Shown: positions 43,388 through 54,636, counted from the first letter of the stretch. The stretch: 64,000 nucleotides of DNA from Siderastrea radians (GCA_964017195.1 OZ024890.1:17379701-17443700), one strand, 5' to 3'. Notes: generated by a model not told the origin, from the letters alone. Numbers and translations: made by a program.

Positions 43388-43795
43388 GGCATGAGGACGC
43401 ACAATGATGAACGTGCCACGATCAATCAATGTCCCATTTGTGTAATTTAGAATCCACAACACAACTTAATTTAAAAGAAAATATCGGTTGGCTCTAAAAT
43501 ATATCTGGAAGTAATTTCTGAGGGAAAAATGCGAGCCTTCTCTTCCATTGTTAATAAATTTGATCTATTCCAAATACTGCCTTGCTTGTTTGTAATCGAG
43601 TGGTTACGTATTTTGATATTGAGGGGACCCTGGGAATGAGGTCGTACCAAATATGGAATAAAGCGCACTTCATACAAAGCTTGCTGAAGCCCACCATTTA
43701 GGATAGATGGACTCATTGGTTTTGGCCTAGGACTCATCTAATGTTTTCATGGGGTGAGTCCCAGGGACTCACCAATGGCAAATTGTAACAAAATC
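43388..43795 (+). repeat. Duplicated segment, copy 1 (intact), overlapping the 3' flank of the 236-aa gene
   Basis: It is collinear with 45,655-47,165: GAGGACGCACAA, CCCATTTGTGTAATTTAGAA, AAAATATCGGTTGGC, TAATAAATTTG, GGAATAAAGCGC, GGACTCATTGGTTTTGG and CATGGGGTGAGT occur in the same order. It probably includes the 3' UTR (AATAAA at about 43,551 and 43,659). It lacks the inverted-repeat element that copy 2 carries. Confidence 0.75.
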
Positions 43796-44631
43796 ACTGT
43801 TATTTGTCGTGTACTTCACACTGGACTTCCCCAGGAGCCTCTCAACAGGCAAGCATACTCTTGATATGTGGCTTCCGCATGTGCATTACTCAAAATATAA
43901 GGTACATCTAATTATAATATTTTAACATGGCAGTCAGGATACCTGAATTCACCAGAGTAAAGCTTATAAAAAATATTTTATCTGCTAATTTAGCACTGTT
44001 TCAATGATGTAACATTTTTTGAGCCTTAAGAGCCAGTGATTGGACTGTGCTTAAGTGTACCACATGTAAAGAAAGACCAGCTGTAGAATACGTACTACCT
44101 TATACGCAGTGGCACATGTGCGTATACTTGAAATCTGACATTGAATTTAATCTTAACTTTTAACAGCTTCTCGTCAGTCTTTATCTTATTGAAGTTGGTC
44201 ACACAATGACAAAATGAAGGAAAATAAACTTAAAAATAGGTTATATATTAGGTATTTCCTTCCAAGGTATTTGTTTACTCTAAAAGACATAATAAAATGA
44301 ATGATGGACCTAAAATAAACAAATAAAGAAGTTATGAAATAGATAAATAAAGAAGTTATAAAATAAATAAATAAATTTAAATAAATAAATAAATAATGAA
44401 GTAAATAAATTGAATATGTTTAGCAAGGTGACACTGATCATATTTGTAGGACTCACTAACCCGTGACTCTTGGATTCGGGATCAAAATATTGGGATTTAA
44501 AAATATTGGTTATTGAGAAGGGAAGAAAACCGGGGAAATACCCTTGGAGCAAGGATGTCAAGAAACAGCAACAAACTTATTCCTCTTTTGTCGCTGTGTA
44601 TATGATACGTGTACCAACCCAGGGGCCCGTT

Positions 44632-44862
44632 TCTCGAAACTTCCGATAACTTTCCAGGCCCGGTAAGTATTTTTTCGAGCTCATTTATTTATCAGCTAAT
44701 GGTAATTATTGGAGCAAACTTAGCGATATGCTTCACGAAATTGTAAAGATTAAAATTTAGCTTTCAAAGTCAATAAAAATTGTATAGCTATTCAAGAATA
44801 TTGTGCACATAAAATAGTCTTCGGGCCCGGAAAGTTATCGGGAGTTTCGAGAAACGAGCCCC
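44632..44862. mobile_element. MITE with GGGGCCCGTTTCTCGAAA ends (about 231 bp)
   Basis: The left end GGGGCCCGTTTCTCGAAAC then TTCCGATAACTTTCC is inverted at the right as GGAAAGTTATCGGGAG then TTTCGAGAAACGAGCCCC. The interior is AT-rich and non-coding. Confidence 0.8.
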
Positions 44863-45445
44863 AGGCCACGTTGGCAAATGACATCTTTACTTTGGCATCC
44901 CTACTCCAAACCACAACCAGCTGATAACTTCTGAATCACATGAATGAGGTTTTTTCGTGACATTTTAAAATTCATTTTTAATTTAATTCTCTTGTTCATT
45001 ACAAAAACATGTTTGCTAACAAATAAAAGAAAAGAAAAGAAATTCATAGAAGAAATAACTTGGGAACTTGATCCCTCACGTGAAACACACATTGAGACAA
45101 ACAAAAAGAGTGGAATAGCTGAGTGTTAAAAATGGCCAGTTATCGGGAGTTTCGAGAAACGAGCCCCAGGCCACGTTGGCAAGTGACATCTTTACTTTGG
45201 CATCCCTACTCAAAACCACAACCAGCTGATAACTTCTGAATCACATGAATGAGGTTTTTTCGTGACATTTTAAAATTCATTTTTAATTTAATTCTCTTGT
45301 TCATTACAAAAACATGTTTGCTAACAAATAAAAGAAAAGAAAAGAAATTCATAGTAGAAATAACTTGGGAACTTGGTCCCTCATGTGAAACACACATTGA
45401 GACAAACGAAAAGAGTGGAATAGCTGAGTGTTAAAAATGGCCAGT
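44836..45445 (+). repeat. Recent tandem duplication, period 305 bp
   Basis: TTATCGGGAGTTTCGAGAAA recurs at 44,835 and 45,140, and everything to GGCCAGT is nearly identical. The unit begins within the right end of the preceding MITE, so the second unit carries a lone MITE end. Confidence 0.9.
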
Positions 45446-45654
45446 CAGTATGTGACACTTCAGGTAGTGAACTCCTTATCAATGCACAAGACACTGCAAA
45501 TCAACTACTTGTTGAAAGGTGTATTGACAGTCAAGTGTGGGACTAATACGCAAAGTAAATACTCGTTCCTGCAGTGATTTCGTTACCCCTGCATCCTGCA
45601 TCTCTGATGCATAAAAATCCTAAAAGACGTAAAATAATATATGGCAAGCATCCT

Positions 45655-47165
45655 TAAGGACGCACAAAAGTGAACATCCCAGGGGTCCATCCCACAATCG
45701 ATCGAATTTCCCATTTGTGTAATTTAGAATCTATAACACAACACCCTGGGTACCAGAGGTTCTTTCGCAGCACACTTGGTGGAAAGAAGACTTGTCGGCT
45801 GAGAGAAGACATGTCGGCCAAAGGCAGACTAAACCCACTACAAAAACACAAGAAGTAAAATTGGTCAAAAGACCGAGATAAGGCGCGGATACAAAGACGT
45901 GAAGTAGGAGTCATGTAGGCTTTCCAACCCCCTTTTATATCATCCATAATAATTTTGATTTCTTTTTCCAGGGTAGGTACATGTGACGGACAGAGTGTGT
46001 CTGGCTTTGATCTTTGTCACCTCCAAACCACACATGTCCTGATCATGTGCCTATTGTTATAGTCACCCAATCACAGCGCTCTATAGATACATCCTACATC
46101 CCTAGAAGATCGTTAAGAGCTAATCAGTAAAACATCGCCCAAAGGCAGACTAAACCCACTACAAAAACACAAGAAGCAAAATTGGTCAAAAGACCGAGAT
46201 AAGGCGCGGATACAAAGACGTGAAGTAGGAGTCATGTAGGCTTTCCAACCCCCTTTTATATCATCCATAATAATTTTGATTTCTTTTTCCAGGGTAGGTA
46301 CATGTGACGGACAGAGTGTGTCTGGCTTTGATCTTTGTCACCTCCAAACCACACAGTCATGTCCTGATCATGCGCCTATTGTTATAGTCACCCAATCACA
46401 GCGCTCTATAGATACATCCTACATCCCTAGAAGATCGTTAAGAGCCAATCAGTAAAACATCCCGATTCCGGATGTTTTCGTATAAACGAGGTTTTAACTG
46501 GCTCGGCGCTATCAGAGGAATTTCGCTCTTGCCCAGAAACTCTTCTCGTGGTGCAAATGTATGAAACATAAGAGGCATGTAATATGACCGCGAGAAAGCC
46601 TCTGGCACCCAGGGTAATAACACAACTCACCTCAAAAGAAAAATATCAGTTGGCACTAAAATGTATCTAGAAGTAAGCCTTTGTTTGCTTTGTGTGGTTT
46701 CAGAAAATATCCAAACCCTCACTCATTAGAAATTCTGAGGGGGAGGGGGTCTTAAAGGCCAAAATGTTTAAAGAAAGTATGAGCCTAAACTGGAATTTCC
46801 AGAGGGGTGGGGGTTCATACCAAAAAACCCTCCACGGGGGGAGTATGGTTTGGAACAACACAGTATTAATAAATTTGCTCTAATATTCCAAACGCCGCCA
46901 TGCTTGTTTATGATCAACTGGTTATGTTTTTTGATGTCGAGAGGACCCCAGGAATGAGTTTGTATCAAATCTGGAATAAAGCGTGCACTGTGCAAAGTTT
47001 TCCAAAGCCTGCAGCCATTTATGATAATATAGCCAAGGAGAAAAAAAACAATCAAAACGAGGGAACAAAGTATGAGTTCCAAGCACTTGATAGATGGGAC
47101 TCATTGGTTTTGGTGTGGGACTCATTATTTTACATGGGGTGAGTGCAAACAGTAACAAAATCACT
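45655..47165 (+). repeat. Duplicated segment, copy 2 (interrupted)
   Basis: It is the paralogue of 43,388-43,795 (see that entry for shared words), enlarged by an 874-bp element at 45,743-46,616 and by further G-rich sequence around 46,690-46,860. No copy of the 236-aa gene precedes it. Confidence 0.75.
45733..46626. mobile_element. Mutator-like non-autonomous element (874 bp), 10-bp target duplication
   Basis: The ends are ACCCTGGGTACCAGAGG at 45,743 and, inverted, CCTCTGGCACCCAGGGT ending at 46,616. ATAACACAAC is duplicated at 45,733-45,742 and 46,617-46,626. The interior contains a near-identical tandem duplication with period 321 bp (AAGGCAGACTAAACCCAC at 45,821 and 46,142). A 10-bp duplication and the absence of a transposase fit a non-autonomous MULE. 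A solitary CCTCTGGCACCCATAGTA at 52,213 may be another end. Confidence 0.85.
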
Positions 47166-48190
47166 GTTCCTGATGGGAGTCTGCAAAACTTACAATTTAG
47201 AAGAATTTGGCCTTAATTAGTTGCAGTGGCCAATTTGCTTAGAAACTCAATTCAAACATTATTAAAATACACTTTTTTTGTTTGCCTTCTAACTATAGAA
47301 ATCAACTAGATCGACATATTATGCTTTGCTGGGGTTGCAAGGTAAATAAGTGGCTGCATGTATCTCAAAATAATTATCTTGCATTTTAATCCTTCCGTTT
47401 ATCTTTAACTTCTAATTTCTTTGCTATTTTACAGGATGAAAAATTCTCCATAACTTGCATTGGCTGAGAAGGACTCCTTGTACATGGAATTGGAACTTGT
47501 CTTAATTAAGCTCCGAGTCACTATTTAATTGCTGTTTTACAGGCAAGGGTCACTAGTGGAATATATTTAGACAATGATAATTTTGTCACAATTTAGCTGT
47601 TATATAGTGACATTAAGAAAATCAATGAATGTAACTTTTTGTATTATTTAATATTTTATCATATTTATTATTGGGTTAGATTTTGAAAATATTTATTACT
47701 TTGGAATGTAAGATCTCTTGTCAAAATGCTGCCCTGATTTAGGTCCATTTAGCTGCATAAAAGACTGACTTAGTTTATATTTTATTTATTTTTCCCTCAC
47801 CAGTCAGGTATTGAAAATATGTCCTGGTTGCTTTCCAAATCTCAATTACAAAAATCCAATTCTTGGTTTTGCATTACATGTGATCAGGTGCATACACAGC
47901 CATTAATCACTTGACAATAACATTACACGGACTGCAAGTTTATTACATTGCCATTTATGCAAATTTTGGTAGAGATTGCTGTATTGAACTTTCAGTTCAC
48001 CACCGAATTTTCTTTGATTATGATTGGTTCCAACTGATGATGAAATGCAATACTGAAAAAGAAATTCACAAATAGAAAAGAATCTTCTTGCCTCCAGAAA
48101 CCAGACATATATGAAAATTTCACATGTTTGGGTTTCCAGTTAGTGTGGGCATCTATTCCCTCAGCTGTGTGACTTTTTTCACACATACAG
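47166..48190. other. No recognised gene
   Basis: AT-rich sequence without convincing frames or repeats. Confidence 0.4.
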
Positions 48191-48415
48191 CCTGCCTAAG
48201 GTAACGAGTCTTCCAGTAGTTATATTTTTGTAGTTAGAATTTATACTTAGTCAAGAGTTCGCTGTTTTTTAGTGTTATTTGTAGATTTCAGGCCTGATGT
48301 TTTTAACTGCATTTAAATAAAGTTGAATGAATGAATGAATGAATGAATGAATGAATGAATGAATGAATGAATGAAGGAAGGAAGGAAGGAAGGAAGGAAG
48401 GAAGGAAGGAATGAA
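48191..48415 (+). mobile_element. LINE 3' end with TGAA/GGAA microsatellite tail
   Basis: A 3' UTR-like stretch ends GCATTTAAATAAAGTTGAA and runs straight into (TGAA)n at 48,325-48,374, then (GGAA)n to 48,410. This matches retroposons that terminate in short tandem repeats. The partner with an AAGAC tail is at 10,114-10,330. No RT is present; the copy is 5'-truncated. Confidence 0.65.
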
Positions 48416-48419
48416 TGGA

Positions 48420-48930
48420 TGAATTGTCGTAGTTGAGTGTTCACTCTACCATTAGGTAGAGCAGCTCAGCAGTTGTTCCACCAGAGGAGAGGATTAGATG
48501 CATATTAATTGCCGTTTATTGGCTAATGTTAGAGTCATGTATTAGGTATTTATGTGCTTGCATTGAATGTAGTGCTTTTGCTCTACAAAGAAGGCTTCCA
48601 TAAGGAGAAAGTTATTTAAAGAAGTATTAAACAAGGAAGCCCTTTTACAAATGTGGTTTTTTAAGCTATTATTTTTTATGTGAGCTAGTGAGAAGATGTT
48701 CTGAAACAGGCTCACCCATGACAGCCCGTTAAATGAGAAGTAAAGGCACAGCAGGAGCACACCTGTAGTTAAAATTAGTTTGGAACAATGTAAAGACTTT
48801 TATTCAATAAAACGTTTATTGAATTTCTATTTTTCTGATTGGTTCACAGCCACAGTCAGCTCATCAGGGAATAACTCTGCTTTCTGCTTTGTAAGGAAAT
48901 TGGATGTCATGTTAAGTGCTGCTCAAAGGT
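48420..48930. other. No recognised gene
   Basis: Nothing beyond short frames. Confidence 0.4.
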
Positions 48931-48939
48931 TTTCACTGT

Positions 48940-49335
48940 GGAGCCCCCCTTCACCGGGGGGGAGGGTACTCAAGTCAGTTTAGGCTAGGCGTGTGCCCCA
49001 AAGGTTCTTATGTCCTGACCCTAATTAAGGACAGAAATGGAAAATTGTTGCTCTTTTTAAGGCCCAAACACGGCAAAATGACACCCTATTCAAGGGAAAA
49101 ATAATTAATCACTAGTAATTGCGTGAACAGATCGTTTTTATTTCTCTTTACTACGTTATCAGTAACCATGGATGATTATGTACCGAAATTTTAGTTAACA
49201 CAAAAACGGAACCTTATCTAAGAATCATACCGGGATCACAATTCCAAAAATGGGACTGAGAACCTCGAAAACAATACTCTATTCCGCGGCACATACCCAT
49301 ATAGCTTATATATGGGAGCCCCCCTCCCCCCCTGC
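48940..49335. mobile_element. Decayed inverted-repeat element with GGAGCCCCCC ends
   Basis: It begins GGAGCCCCCCTTCACCGGGG, GGGAGGGTACTC and ends TATATATGGGAGCCCCCCTCC. GGGTACTC and the CCTAATTAAGGACAG interior suggest a relative of the GGGGGTACTCC MITEs at 476 and 2,294. The boundaries are approximate. Confidence 0.45.
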
Positions 49336-49394
49336 CCCGGGCTGTAGAGCAGCAGTTTTGTCCAAAAGATCAGTAGTGATTAGCGAAGTTGAGA

Positions 49395-49690
49395 AGTTGA
49401 TAAAACAATTATACCACTCGCGTGATAGAACAAATATCCAACTCGCGTGAGAAAACAATTATTCCACTCGCGTGATAAAAAAATATGTATATTCCACTTG
49501 CGCTTGTTGGAATTGAAGTGATTATAACCAACTTGGCGACGCTTGCCACGTTGGTTAGTTATCACCCCATATCCAGCGTGCATTCGCGAAATAATTGTAA
49601 ATTATTAAAAACTGGACTAGGTATATTGGATTTCTAGCATTTTGATTGGCTGAACGGAGCTAGGCTATCAGCTCATATACCTGCTGCGAC
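49395..49690. repeat. Hairpin repeat family, copy 1, with conserved downstream segment
   Basis: The left arm carries CAATTATTCCACTCGCGTG-type units (three in a row from 49,408 to 49,468) and CGTTGGTTAGTTATCAC on the right pairs with GTGATTATAACCAAC on the left. It ends GCGAAATAATTGTAAATTAT. About 40 bp later comes TTGATTGGCTGAACGG ... GCTATCAGCTCATAT, the same tail that follows copies 2 and 3. Confidence 0.75.
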
Positions 49691-49694
49691 AAAT

Positions 49695-50855
49695 ATGGTC
49701 AATGAACACTCAACAACAAAGTGAGCTGAAAGTTTTTTCCTCGCGAGCAACCCGATGAGAAAAATGGACGAGAAAAATCCCTTGGCAGCGAATTTAAATT
49801 AAGCAGAAATTCCAACATCGTCACCGACAAGCATCACCTACAGCGTCGTCTAACACAAGTCAAAATTGGTTGAAGAAACTGTGCAGAAATAGAAATTTAA
49901 GCATTAAGCGTCGTGTTTACAATTAATTTCTTTCATCGATCGTCACCTCGATCATTGAAATTGAACACGGTAGGTTTTATCAGGAAAGCTTTCCACTTCA
50001 AAATATCAAGACAAGACATAAAATAAAACACAGTGAAATAGGGCAGGAGCATTTAAAAAAAACTATCACACATTCCTGGCAAGTCGGTGCGAAAATCATG
50101 AAGCAGTCTAAACAAGTACTAAAAAAATACAGCGGCAAACTACCAAGAAGGAAGGAAGGGCGAGATTTTTTTCGCCTTTAACACGCAAAATTGACACTGG
50201 TTTTACCTGCACTCGTTGTAGCTCTGTGTTCCAACAGGTCCAAATGCTCAGATAGAAATCGGATGCCATGTAAAGGGAGTTGAATCACTTTTCCAGTTGT
50301 TTGAATGTTGTTTTTAAGCTTACCATTCCGTCCGCAACCTCTAAACCGAGAACAACTGCATTTTGCACTTTGCATTTAACAAACTATGATGGTGACTTCT
50401 AATGTTCCTCACTACAGTAATCTTTCTTCTGAGCTGCATGGAAATTACCTCTTCAAGTTCAAATTTGTTCTGTAACACGCACATGATGGCTCCGTTGTGC
50501 GAACAAATTACAAACTTGTTCAGTTCAGTTCAACTCCAGCAGCTAATATGGTGAAATTGTACAGCTTCAATCGGCTTTGAACGATGATAACAACGTGTCA
50601 GGAAAAATCAAACATGTACCATATTTCAGAGCCAATAATTAGAAGATTTCTTTCCAAAACTTGTGCTACTTTGTTCACTTTCGAGCAGTTTTCATTGATT
50701 CATTCAGCTTTGCAATAAAACGCTGCAACACTTCGCAAGGTTTTGGCGCCTTTTTCGTTCAGTCATGTGAGCGATTCTTGTTCCGTTTAAATTTCTTTTC
50801 TCATTTGTCCCGTTCTTTCTTGATTTTTTTTTAATAGCGGTTAAGTTTTTAATAA
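49695..50855. other. No recognised gene
   Basis: No supported coding exon. The minus-strand frame at 50,178-50,375 has no family resemblance. Confidence 0.4.
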
Positions 50856-50860
50856 AACAA

Positions 50861-51135
50861 TTATTCTACTCGGGCTTGCTGGATATCAAATGATTATAAC
50901 CAACTTGGCGCTACGCGCCTCGTTGGTTATCTATCATTCGATATCCAGCGCGCCCTCGTAGAATAATTGTTAATTATCGATAGTAGACTGAAGTGAATAG
51001 TCTACTTTCGTTGTTCTGATACTCCCTTCTGTATCAGAAGAAGATCCAAAATTGATTGGTTGCACAGTTCCTGAATATGAGCAAGTACGCGTTCTGATTG
51101 GTTCCCTACTGATAGGCTATCAGCTGTTATTATTC
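50861..51135. repeat. Hairpin repeat family, copy 2
   Basis: The hairpin 50,861-50,978 pairs CAATTATTCTACTCGGGC on the left with GCCCTCGTAGAATAATTG on the right, then CTGGATATC with GATATCCAG and ATAACCAAC with GTTGGTTAT, around a GGCGCTACGCGCC loop. Downstream is TTCTGATTGGTTCCCTACTG ... GCTATCAGCTGTTAT. Confidence 0.85.
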
Positions 51136-51139
51136 AACA

Positions 51140-51750
51140 AATTGTCACTATGCCCATATATGGTAAGGAAGCCCTCAATATCTGTCATCCTACATGACAG
51201 ATATCCTGCGATATACGTAAATGACCATATTTGGAAGTGCACTGCACATTTTCTTTCATTGCTTGTTTGGCGGCCATGTTGAAAAGCGAGGCAGTTTTAG
51301 CAGTGTTCTCCGTAAATTTTAACTCTCTGGAAGAAACTTTCCGCGATTAAATACTCTCAAAATGTCAACAAGTATTTGCTTCAGCTCACAAAGATATCCA
51401 GAGGTTGACTTGGAATTTTCATAGTGAGAACTCAACCAAGAAAATGCTATTGCGAACGAAGCAGGACACTTGCTCACGGAAAGTTGTAAAGACTAAAGTT
51501 GAAAAGATTTTAATTTAAAGGAAGAGGACTTATTCTCGGTAAGGTAGCAATATTTTTTTTCCTTTGTCTTGTCATTTCCAGACATGAGTTTGTAAATAAG
51601 TCTTTTTAAGTGAACGGTAGTAAACTTCGATTTCTTGAAGTTCTGTTTTGATTTTTATTAAGCTTTATGTGTTGCTAGCTTTTAGCGTTTTTATCATAGA
51701 GCCGTAGTTTTTCTCGTTCTGAAAATGGTAGGCGATGGGAATTTGTTGAA
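51140..51750. other. No recognised gene
   Basis: It includes GATATCCTGCG/TGACAGATAT-type short palindromes at 51,175-51,215. No coding evidence. Confidence 0.4.
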
Positions 51751-51965
51751 TAATAAAACAATTATCCTGCTCAATCTTGCGGAATATCCCCTGATTTAGC
51801 CAACTCGGCCTACGGCCTCGTCGGCTAAGTATCAGGTGATATTCCGCGCGATTTCGCAGGATAATTGTTAATTATTATACAGGCAGTCCTTGGATATCAG
51901 GGATATTAGCAAGCACGCGCTCTGATTGGCTTCCTACTTACACGCTATCAGCTCATATCCTACGA
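51751..51965. repeat. Hairpin repeat family, copy 3
   Basis: The hairpin 51,751-51,878 pairs CAATTATCCTGC with GCAGGATAATTG, then CGGAATATC with GATATTCCG and TTAGCCAAC with GTCGGCTAA, around a GGCCTACGGCC loop. Downstream is CTCTGATTGGCTTCCTACT ... GCTATCAGCTCATATCC. The arm sequences differ from copy 2 but remain matched to each other. Confidence 0.85.
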
Positions 51966-52290
51966 GTAGAGAATTACCACGAAACGGGTGGCAAGAACAT
52001 GCATCTTTTAGCAGAAAAGTTTGTTTTGGTAATAAGTTGCATGTACTAGTATTTTTCATGACCCAGGGTTTGTCCTTACCATAAAACATTTATTTCTATC
52101 TCAGCCAACTCGGCGCTGGGTGCCCTTTTGGCTTTGAGCTCAGGTGTGCCTCTATTGCGTGTAACAAATGTTAAATAACGCACAAATTTGCCTTGAGTGC
52201 GCAAAAGAAAAGCCTCTGGCACCCATAGTAGAGTTGTAGCCAATCAATTGGTTTTTTTTGTTTTTGAAAAAGCCTTGAGTAAAGGCATGG

Positions 52291-52674
52291 TAAAGGGGGT
52301 TTTGTCACGCTATTCTAGTATCTCTTCAAAAAGGTAAAAAGTGTCTTCGCATCAACTGAATTTCCAAAAATAATGATCTAGCCGGTTGTTATTGCAGACT
52401 ATCTTAAAATTACGGCACTGAAACTGTTTCCTGCCGTCTGTCGCTACCGATGGCAAGGATGGAAATGGATTGAAACTTGAAAAAAAAAATGGGCCTTTTT
52501 TTGTTAAAAAATCACCCAAAAAATTATTATGATTAGCTCCCCCAAATAAAATTGACTTGATATCTTCCTCATAGTTTTACAGGAGCATTTTGTGTATGAG
52601 TTAAGGCACTAAGTAATGATTTTAGCACAGAATTGACCTAAAATAGCAAAATCCTCGTGACGTATCCCCTTTAA
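52291..52674. mobile_element. Decayed TTAA-type MITE (about 384 bp)
   Basis: The left end TAAAGGGGGTTTTGTCACG is inverted at the right as CGTGACGTATCCCCTTTAA. The length is nearly that of the MITE at 15,104-15,494 and the tips (AAAGGG ... GTCACG) are alike. The left TTAA has decayed to GGTA. Confidence 0.55.
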
Positions 52675-52679
52675 ACTAA

Positions 52680-53135
52680 ATTCTTAAAATACCTTCATCC
52701 ACATTTTGGGACGCATGACTGATTGAGTTAAGTTGCACCCACCTGAAGTGTCTTGCGGTTTTTATTAACATCATGCATCAGTCAACTAAGACATTTGTTT
52801 TGATCTTTTCTTAATGGGCTGCGTTATGAGAAGTGATTGGTGCCCGGCTGACTGTGAATAAAACCAGCCAAGCACCAGGGCCGTTTTGTCTTTTCCAGGT
52901 GTGCAAATGTGCAACCTTTATCGTATAAATGCCTAATTTCGTTTTGCAAATAAAAAAAAAAATAAAGAAAAAGATTTGCGAGAAAGTTCTGTTCAACAGC
53001 TTTCATTTGAATGACAGAAGAAGGGCTGATCAAAGGCTAAAGAGTTGAACCACACGACATATCTGAAAACAATTCAACTCTGTCGTTATAAATGCTAGTT
53101 ATAACTTACAATGCCTGTTTAATTCAATAAAATGA
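52680..53135. other. No recognised gene
   Basis: AT-rich sequence with an A-run at about 52,950. No supported feature. Confidence 0.4.
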
Positions 53136-53622
53136 TGATAGCTTTATTAGAGTGTGACGTCGTTCAAAACTCAATCCTTGTTCGTGGTCGGCAAGCCATA
53201 GTAAATTGTGTAAAATCAAATGCAAATTTTTAAACTTTTACTGCTATGATAGCCTCCCCCGCAGTCGTTCTTAGGGAGTTTTATTACCCTCCTCGCGGCT
53301 ATGAAATCTCTGTCCCATACTGCGTCAGTCTTAAATGTATCAACGTAAGAGAAACATGTTTCTTTCTTTGCGGTTACGAGATTGCAGATTCCTGTGAGGT
53401 CATAACCGGAAAGTATTAATTGCCCTCATAATTATTGTTATTTCCAGTGGACCGTTCTAGAAGCCCTTCTAAGCAGAAAAACATTGAATGCGGAATATTT
53501 ATCCTAAACTGAGCTAACGTGAATCACTTCTGAAGGCTTTAGAAGAGAAGGAGAGGGCCATGCAGAGAGAAGGGTAGGAATCTGATAAAAGTCATCTGAA
53601 ATCTCTTTCCTTCGTTACAAAG

Positions 53623-54189
53623 ATGGAGGCACAAGCCCAAGAGAACGCCAATTTTAACTCATCAACCATTACAAGACAACGAAAGAAAACTATTCAAGAA
53701 AACTGTAGGCTACTTCGCGTGGCTCCTTTGATTTGTGCCATTACTGGCTGCGTTTTAACGGTTGTGGGAAACGTGGGGTCGTTAAAGAGCTGTCAAATTG
53801 CTGGTCCAATTGTTATGGCTGTTGGTGGATTATTTCTTCTTTTTATGACATTTTGGAGGTCAAGGCAAGAACGGTTCACTGCCGAGATGAGCACGAGCTG
53901 TGAAGAAGGCGTGAACACAATGGAGCAGAATGTTGGGAACATACTTCCAGAAGAAGGCGCCAATTTTCAGTTAGGCCCTATTCATGACTTTGAAGTTTGG
54001 ATTCCTTCAGAACCTTTTGGCCCTGAAATGGTCCCTCCTTTATACGAAGAAGCTGTCAGCGATAACAACACAGAAAGGTTGGAGGCTAACAGTGTTATAG
54101 CATGTGATGAACAGGAATTCAATTTGAACCAGATACCCTCTAAGCCTCCTTCATACGAGCAAGGCCGTGTTAATACTCAAGACGTTTAA
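53623..54189 (+). CDS. Small two-pass membrane protein with two PPxY motifs (188 aa)
   Basis: The coding part is one exon. ATG at 53,623 follows CTCTTTCCTTCGTTACAAAG directly, so a 5' UTR intron may end there. The N-terminus (1-31) is polar and ends in basic residues. Membrane segments are about 33-50 (VAPLICAITGCVLTVVG) and 58-78 (IAGPIVMAVGGLFLLFMTFW), joined by only about nine residues (NVGSLKSCQ). The C-terminal tail of 110 residues is acidic, with PPLY at 138-141 and PPSY at 175-178. PPxY motifs bind WW domains, so the tail is expected to be cytoplasmic and to recruit a NEDD4-like ligase or another WW protein. It is clearly homologous to the minus-strand protein at 61,791 (SLK-x-CQIAGP, GPIH, VWIP-x-EP, PPxYEEAVS) and to the pseudogene at 56,277. 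AATAAA at 54,637 is a plausible polyadenylation signal. Confidence 0.8.
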   Translation: MEAQAQENANFNSSTITRQRKKTIQENCRLLRVAPLICAITGCVLTVVGNVGSLKSCQIAGPIVMAVGGLFLLFMTFWRSRQERFTAEMSTSCEEGVNTMEQNVGNILPEEGANFQLGPIHDFEVWIPSEPFGPEMVPPLYEEAVSDNNTERLEANSVIACDEQEFNLNQIPSKPPSYEQGRVNTQDV

Positions 54190-54254
54190 GCTCAGCTTTA
54201 AAAATTTCGCACTTTTGCTTCTTTGATTTCGGGGAGGTCTATTGTGAGTCAAAG

Positions 54255-54440
54255 ATAGCATTGATGTTCGGTCCTTTCATCTATCATCTGGACCCTGTTC
54301 ATAAGGTTTGGACACCTTGTGTGAGAACCTTCTTGTTCCGAAATGGTGTCTCCTTCACTCGACGATGAGCGGTTGTGTGACAAGCGACGAGAAGGGACTC
54401 AATTTAGACAAAATGTATCCCATCCCCCCTTTCGTAAGGC
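54255..54440 (+). pseudogene. Decayed C-terminal scrap of the two-pass PPxY family
   Basis: Downstream of the intact gene, CATCTGGACCCTGTTCATAA and GGTTTGGACACC correspond to the GPIH-x-x-x-VWIP coding region, and the frame reading VTSDEKGLNLDKMYPIPPF corresponds to VIACDEQEFNLNQIPSKPPS. Frameshifts separate the two parts and the PPxY is lost. It has a counterpart behind the 56,277 pseudogene. Confidence 0.55.
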
Positions 54441-54636
54441 CAACGCGTGGAAAACCAATGGAAACGCTCGCCGTATACCGCGTACCCGCTCGCTAAGTAG
54501 GCTAGACAAAGTCATAACCTTCTAACTCCCGCGTGCGGGATGTAAATATGTAGTTATACTCTTAAAAATGAGAAATATATTAAACATTATTATTCATCAA
54601 TTACTATGCAATTCTCAGAAGAAAATTCATACAAGA

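Larger units (their letters stand above)
53140..54440 (+). repeat. Segmental duplication, copy 1 (carries intact gene)
   Basis: It is collinear with 55,870-57,150. GAGTGTGACGTCGTTCAAAA, TCGGCAAGCCATAG, ACTGCTATGATAGCCTCC, the 188-aa gene and the C-terminal scrap behind it all recur there in order. The fold-back relative at 53,250 is shared, so it predates the duplication. Confidence 0.8.

Noticed and set aside
51771..51878. Hairpins as tRNA or other structured RNA genes
   Set aside because: They show no cloverleaf, no A/B box and no terminator. The long two-arm fold with flanking repeats fits a fold-back element.
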